Source: BP-133 sp040756995 (GTDB taxonomy: Bacteria; Actinomycetota; Acidimicrobiia; IMCC26256; BP-133). Taken from it: a stretch of DNA of 64,000 nt. Under the pieces are notes generated by a model. That model worked only from the letters and a program-made list of their open reading frames with translations, was not told the origin of the DNA and ran no database searches. Location of the stretch: the NCBI GenBank assembly GCA_040756995.1, contig JBFLYK010000003.1, positions 124,001-188,000 of the forward strand. Direction: 5' to 3'. Of the stretch, positions 60,421 through 64,000 are shown piece by piece. The position numbers and the translations under genes were made by a program. The stretch's first letter is position 1. Every line of letters begins with the position of its first letter.

Positions 60421-61182
60421 CTACCGGGCCGCCGCCTTCCGCCGCACCCGGGTCGCCGTGTCCTGGCGGTAGAAGTCGCGCAGCACCTCGTAGAGCTCGG
60501 GCTTGGTCTCCTCGAGCTGGAGCGGGAGGTTGAAGAACGCTTCGGTGGCCACGGCGAAGAACTCGCCCGGGTCGGTGGCGCCGTAGTCCCGCAGCGGCCA
60601 GCCCTCGCCGTCCTGGAGGAGCTCGAACTCCCGAGTGCAGATCTCATGCCAGCGGGGCCCGTCCTCCCGGCGGTGGAGGGGTGGGGTGCCGTCGACCACG
60701 TCGTCGAGCATGTCGAGCTTGTGGGCGAACTCGTGGAAGACTACGTCGCGGCCCCAGGCCGGGTGGCGGGCGTTGGCCTTGGCCGCGTCCCAGGCGATCA
60801 GGACGGGGCCGTAGCGGTGGTCGGCGAGGCCCAGCAGCGAGAACGGCCCCTCCTCCATCGTGCCGGCCGGACCAGGCTGCGGCTCGTAGGACACGACCTC
60901 CGACGGGTGGATGACGATCGCCTGGACCGCCCGGTACCAGTCGAAGTCGAGGCCGAGGATGAGCAGCGCCGCCTGGGCGGCGACGACGGTGCGGACCTCA
61001 TCGGTGAGGGCGAAGCCCCGGGCCGCCTCCCAGCGCTTCTCCTCGATGATCGCCTCCATGAGTTCTCCCAGTCGCTCCCGCTCGTCGTCGTCGAGCAGAG
61101 CCCAGTGGGCGGCGTTGCGCTCGACGATCTCGATCCAGTTGTCGGGAAGCCCCGCCGGGGGCCGGCGGCGGAAGAGTCTCAT
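60421..61182 (-). CDS. mtfA: MtfA-family zinc metallopeptidase
   Basis: A 253-residue M90 (MtfA) peptidase. The zinc site HExxH is H150-E151-F-A-H154 (VVFHEFAHKLDMLD), and a downstream Glu is in FFAVATEAFFNLP. DFDWYRAVQAIVIHPSEVV is family-typical. In E. coli MtfA (YeeI) affects PTS regulation through Mlc; no such partner is visible here, so the role may differ. Confidence 0.85.
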   Translation of the reverse strand: MRLFRRRPPAGLPDNWIEIVERNAAHWALLDDDERERLGELMEAIIEEKRWEAARGFALTDEVRTVVAAQAALLILGLDFDWYRAVQAIVIHPSEVVSYEPQPGPAGTMEEGPFSLLGLADHRYGPVLIAWDAAKANARHPAWGRDVVFHEFAHKLDMLDDVVDGTPPLHRREDGPRWHEICTREFELLQDGEGWPLRDYGATDPGEFFAVATEAFFNLPLQLEETKPELYEVLRDFYRQDTATRVRRKAAAR

Positions 61183-61218
61183 CCCCCCGAGTTTCGCTCG
61201 GTCCGAACCGCGGCGCGG

Positions 61219-61665
61219 TCAGGCCTTGCGGGAGGCGACGAGAACCGGGATCTGGCGGTCGGTCTTCTGCTGGTACTCGGTGTAGGGCGGGTAGACGGCC
61301 ATGGCCCGGTCCCACCAGACGGCGCGCTCGTCGCCGGTGACCTCCCGGACGGTGACCGGGAACGGCTCCGGCCCGTCCTGGATGAAGACCTCGTCGGGGT
61401 GGGCGTTGAGGTTGTGGTACCAGACCGGGTGTTCGGGATGGCCGCCCTTGGAGGCCACGAGGGCGTATTCGCCGTCGTGCTCGACCCGCATGAGGGCGAT
61501 CTTGCGGACGTTGCCGCTCGTGCGGCCCCGCATGGTGACGATGATCACCGGGATGCCGGTGTCCCGCAGCGTGTTGGCCTCCCGGCCGCCGGAGCGCTCG
61601 TAGGCCTCGACCTGATCCCGGACCCACTCGTAGGCGCTGGGAACGTATTCGCCTTGCAGTGTCAT
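61219..61665 (-). CDS. F420-type deazaflavin-dependent nitroreductase (Ddn family)
   Basis: A 148-residue FMN/F420-binding split-barrel protein of the deazaflavin-dependent nitroreductase family. Landmarks are the RGRTSGNVRKIALMRVEHDG loop, which binds the F420 phosphate, and KGGHPEHPVWYHNLNAHPDE. It probably reduces quinone-like or other substrates with F420H2. F420 use is inferred from the family. It lies between mtfA and the QsdR-type regulator gene. Confidence 0.88.
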   Translation of the reverse strand: MTLQGEYVPSAYEWVRDQVEAYERSGGREANTLRDTGIPVIIVTMRGRTSGNVRKIALMRVEHDGEYALVASKGGHPEHPVWYHNLNAHPDEVFIQDGPEPFPVTVREVTGDERAVWWDRAMAVYPPYTEYQQKTDRQIPVLVASRKA

Positions 61666-61763
61666 ACCGTCTCCTCCGGATTCACCTCCCGAACGAACCG
61701 GCGGACGCCGGCGGCTATTCCGGTGCGCCGTGATCCGGTCCCGGCTCGCTGTCGAATCGGCGG

Positions 61764-62336
61764 TCAGTGGATGACCGCTCGGATCATCCGGGCGACGCGG
61801 TCGAGATCGGGGTGCTGGTCGACGAGAAGGTCGAGATACACGCAGGCTTCACAGACGCGGACCAGGGCGTAGGCGATCTCGTCGAGGGGCACGGCGGGGG
61901 TGAAGGCGCCGGCGGCCACTTCGGCTTCCAGGATGGAGCGGAACTTCTCGACCAGCCGGGGTTGGACGGCACCTTCGCCGGCGGTGAGCAGCCGGACGGC
62001 GACCGGCCCTTCCTGCGCCACCGTCTTGCGCATCCCCTCGTTGGTGCGCACGCCTTCGATGAAGCCGGTCACGACCTCGGCCACCCGCTCCCCACCCCGG
62101 GCCCGGGAACCCTCGAGCTGGCGGTCGATCGTGCGCTCGGCCAGCGCCCAGGCCACCTCGCCGAGCAGGCGGGCCCGGTTGCCGACCCACCGGTACAGGG
62201 TGACGCGGTTCACGCCGAGCTCGGTGGCGAGGCGCTGCATGTCGATGCGCTCGCCGGCCAGGAACGCCTTGCGGGCCAGGCGGAACGCCTCGTCGGCTCC
62301 GGCGTGCGGGCGGGTTCCGAGGTCCGTTGACGCCAT
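61764..62336 (-). CDS. QsdR-family (TetR-like) transcriptional regulator
   Basis: A 190-residue regulator with an N-terminal helix-turn-helix (MQRLATELGVNRVTLYRWVG) and a C-terminal ligand domain ending VRVCEACVYLDLLVDQHPDL, the form of QsdR-type TetR proteins. It diverges from a secreted lipase gene, with a 25-base palindrome between them that is a probable operator for self-control and control of the lipase. Confidence 0.85.
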   Translation of the reverse strand: MASTDLGTRPHAGADEAFRLARKAFLAGERIDMQRLATELGVNRVTLYRWVGNRARLLGEVAWALAERTIDRQLEGSRARGGERVAEVVTGFIEGVRTNEGMRKTVAQEGPVAVRLLTAGEGAVQPRLVEKFRSILEAEVAAGAFTPAVPLDEIAYALVRVCEACVYLDLLVDQHPDLDRVARMIRAVIH

Positions 62337-62359
62337 CGGGAACCCAGGCTAGCGTGCCA

Positions 62360-62384
62360 TGCAACAGATTCCGAATTTGTTGCA
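62360..62384. promoter_or_regulatory. Probable operator between regulator and lipase
   Basis: A 25-base palindrome of two 12-base arms around one central base, with one mismatch (TGCAACAGATTC / GAATTTGTTGCA). A further TGTTGCA half-site lies 9 bases to the right (62393-62399), just before the lipase ribosome-binding site. Its length and symmetry suit a TetR-type dimer. Confidence 0.65.
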
Positions 62385-62415
62385 CACGACCGTGTTGCAC
62401 CAGGAGGGGGAAGCG

Positions 62416-63402
62416 ATGGCCCGGTGCCCACGCCCGAGATTGCTGCTGCCGGCGGTTGCCGCGCTGCTGGCGGCGACGAGTCTGCTGCCCGGAGTCGGCG
62501 GCGCCACGCCCGACACCGGGCCGGAGCTCTCGGTGGCGGCGGCCGACCTCGAGGCGACGCTGGAGTGTCCCGGGGCTGACTTGATCGAAGGTGCCGACCG
62601 GGACGTGATCCTGCTGGTCCCCGGCACGACCGTGCACCCCCGCACGAACTTCGGGATGAGCTGGATCAAGGCATTCGAGGCGCTGGGCTATCCGTACTGC
62701 TACGTGGTCACCCCCCACGCCGGGATGGACGACATCCAGGTGTCGTCGGAACACGTCGTCTACGCCATCCGGGAGCTGTACCGGCGTTCCGGCCGCAAGG
62801 TCGACATCATCGGCCACAGCCAGGGCGGCACCAATCCCCGCTGGGCGCTTCGCTGGTGGCCCGACACCCGGGCCATGGTCGACGACTACATCGGCATCGC
62901 CCCCAGCGCCCACGGCGGCCAGGCCGTCAACACCATGTGCGGTGACGGCGATTGCGCCCCGGCGCTCTGGCAGCAGACCTACATGTCGAACTTCGTGCGG
63001 GCCATGAACTCCGGCGGTGAGACGTTCCCCGGCATCGACTACACCGTGGCCTGGACAGCCTACGACGAGTTCCTCACGCCGCCCGAGTCGACCACCATCG
63101 CCGGCGCCACCAACATCCAGTTGCAGGAGACCTGCCCCGGCGACACGTCGGAGCACGTGGCCATCGGTACGCACGATCCGGTGACCTACGCCATCGCCAT
63201 GGATGCCCTCGACCACGACGGCCCGGCCGACCCCGCCCGCATCGACCGCGCCGTGTGCAGCCAGGCGTTCGCCCCCTACGTCGACCCCGTCACGTTCCCC
63301 GCCGACTACGCCAAGGCCTGGGCCGAGATCATGACGCAGATCGCCACCTATCCCCAGGTGAAGGCCGAGCCCCCGCTCAAGCCCTACGCCCGAGGGGCCT
63401 AG
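62416..63402 (+). CDS. Secreted lipase (CalB-like alpha/beta hydrolase)
   Basis: A 328-residue exported lipase: signal peptide (LLLPAVAALLAATSLLPG..GA), nucleophile S135 in DIIGHSQGGTNPRWALRW, probable acid in AYDEFLTPPES and base in CPGDTSEHVAIG, with Cys residues that may pair. Overall resemblance is to Candida antarctica lipase B-type enzymes. GGAGG precedes the ATG at 62416; an upstream frame start at 62359 lies inside the operator and is unlikely. Control by the divergent QsdR-type protein is probable. Confidence 0.88.
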   Translation: MARCPRPRLLLPAVAALLAATSLLPGVGGATPDTGPELSVAAADLEATLECPGADLIEGADRDVILLVPGTTVHPRTNFGMSWIKAFEALGYPYCYVVTPHAGMDDIQVSSEHVVYAIRELYRRSGRKVDIIGHSQGGTNPRWALRWWPDTRAMVDDYIGIAPSAHGGQAVNTMCGDGDCAPALWQQTYMSNFVRAMNSGGETFPGIDYTVAWTAYDEFLTPPESTTIAGATNIQLQETCPGDTSEHVAIGTHDPVTYAIAMDALDHDGPADPARIDRAVCSQAFAPYVDPVTFPADYAKAWAEIMTQIATYPQVKAEPPLKPYARGA

Positions 63403-63484
63403 GCCGTTCGCGTGAGCCTGTGCGGGCGGGTCGCGGTGGCGAAATTCGGCTGAGGCCTGGAGGCTCCCGTGCTGGACTGACGGC

Positions 63485-64000
63485 ATGGAGAACTACGGCA
63501 CCTCGACCTACGGCGATCACATCGCCGACATCTACGACGACCTCTACGAAGCCAGCATGGACCCGTCGTCCACGGTTGACCTGCTGGCGGAGCTGGCCGG
63601 GAAAGGCCGGGCGTTGGAGCTCGGCATCGGCACCGGCCGGGTGGCCGTGCCGCTGGCGGCGCGGGGTGTGCAGGTCGAGGGGATCGATGCCTCCGAGGCG
63701 ATGGTGGAGAGACTCCGGCGGCGGCCGGGGGGTGAGGGCATCCCGGTCACGATCGGCGATTTCGCCGACGTGGCGGTCGACGGCCGGTTCCGGCTGATCT
63801 ACGTACCGTTCACCACCTTCTTCGCCCTGCCCTCGCAACCCGAACAGATCCGCTGCCTGGGCAATGTCGCGTCCCACCTCGAGCCGGACGGGTGGTTCGT
63901 GCTTGACGCCTTCGTCCCGGACCTCCGGCGATTCCACGGTGGCCAAGCGGTCTCGGTTCCGAGGGTGGAGTCCGGCCGGGTCATCCTGGACGTCGCCCGG
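63485..64000 (+). CDS. Class I SAM methyltransferase (3' end outside window)
   Basis: 172 codons visible and running off the end. The SAM-binding motif is ALELGIGTGRVAVPLAARGV followed by VEGIDASEAMVERL, then GDFADVAVDGRFRLIYVPFT, which fits a class I methyltransferase (Methyltransf_25/11). The N-terminus MENYGTSTYGDHIADIYDDL is typical of actinobacterial members. The substrate is unknown. The start has no strong ribosome-binding site, but the frame is clear. Confidence 0.8.
   Translation, partial: MENYGTSTYGDHIADIYDDLYEASMDPSSTVDLLAELAGKGRALELGIGTGRVAVPLAARGVQVEGIDASEAMVERLRRRPGGEGIPVTIGDFADVAVDGRFRLIYVPFTTFFALPSQPEQIRCLGNVASHLEPDGWFVLDAFVPDLRRFHGGQAVSVPRVESGRVILDVAR

Overview
The window is GC-rich, gene-dense bacterial DNA, most likely from an uncultured or little-studied actinobacterium of the class Acidimicrobiia. 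Supporting signs are a dnaK-grpE-dnaJ-hspR operon with a HAIR-type operator, CarD, a DUF3263/VirR-like pair, a mycothiol-dependent-enzyme homologue, an F420-type (deazaflavin) oxidoreductase, an LppM-like lipoprotein, and a secreted protein built of YWLVASDGGIF-type repeats. Starts are often GTG, and many operon neighbours overlap by four bases (ATGA or GTGA). The class is inferred from protein recognition only; no rRNA is present.

Layout. 0-8.3 kb (minus strand): a VirR-like protein with DUF3263, tRNA-Thr, a SigH-type sigma factor, rlmB, cysS, carD, a dienelactone hydrolase, disA and a lipoprotein. The order disA..cysS-rlmB-sigH resembles the Firmicute locus. 8.3-21 kb (plus strand): a catabolic cluster with a branched-chain-type ABC importer (one protein fuses both permeases and one ATPase), an acyl-CoA synthetase, an APH-like kinase, a PucR regulator, an alpha/beta hydrolase and two luciferase-like flavin oxidoreductases. 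21-25 kb: a subtilase and clpC. 25-28 kb: a polyprenyl diphosphate synthase, an enoyl-CoA hydratase and a hydrolase. 28-36 kb (minus): a cofactor operon folB-folK-panC-panD-nadB-nadC-coaX-lysS behind a degenerate tyrosine recombinase. 36-41 kb: a collagen-like protein and the hspR/dnaK heat-shock operon. 41-47 kb: an esterase, an iron-sulfur (HdrD/FadF-like) membrane oxidoreductase, dcd, an AbfD/HpaB-family protein, an isochorismatase and tRNA-Gly. 47-48.3 kb: a four-gene island of tiny, translationally coupled genes. 48.6-56.5 kb: a Na/Pi cotransporter, a GH31 glycosidase, the repeat protein and an HTTM-type membrane protein with its partner. 56.5-64 kb: aconitase, small enzymes, a QsdR-type regulator divergent from a secreted lipase, and the start of a methyltransferase.

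The most unusual observations: (1) two copies of a ~50-55 bp palindromic element, one in frame inside nadB and one filling the nadB-nadC gap, where it is read as a 32-codon ORF whose start and stop overlap both neighbours; (2) the island after tRNA-Gly, with four mini-genes joined by GTGA overlaps, the first two apparently paralogous; (3) a 4-hydroxybutyryl-CoA dehydratase homologue that has lost two predicted cluster ligands and has a ten-G tract at its ribosome-binding position; (4) a recombinase that appears to lack catalytic residues yet is kept beside folB.

Everything was read by eye. Family names rest on motif recognition, not on searches.
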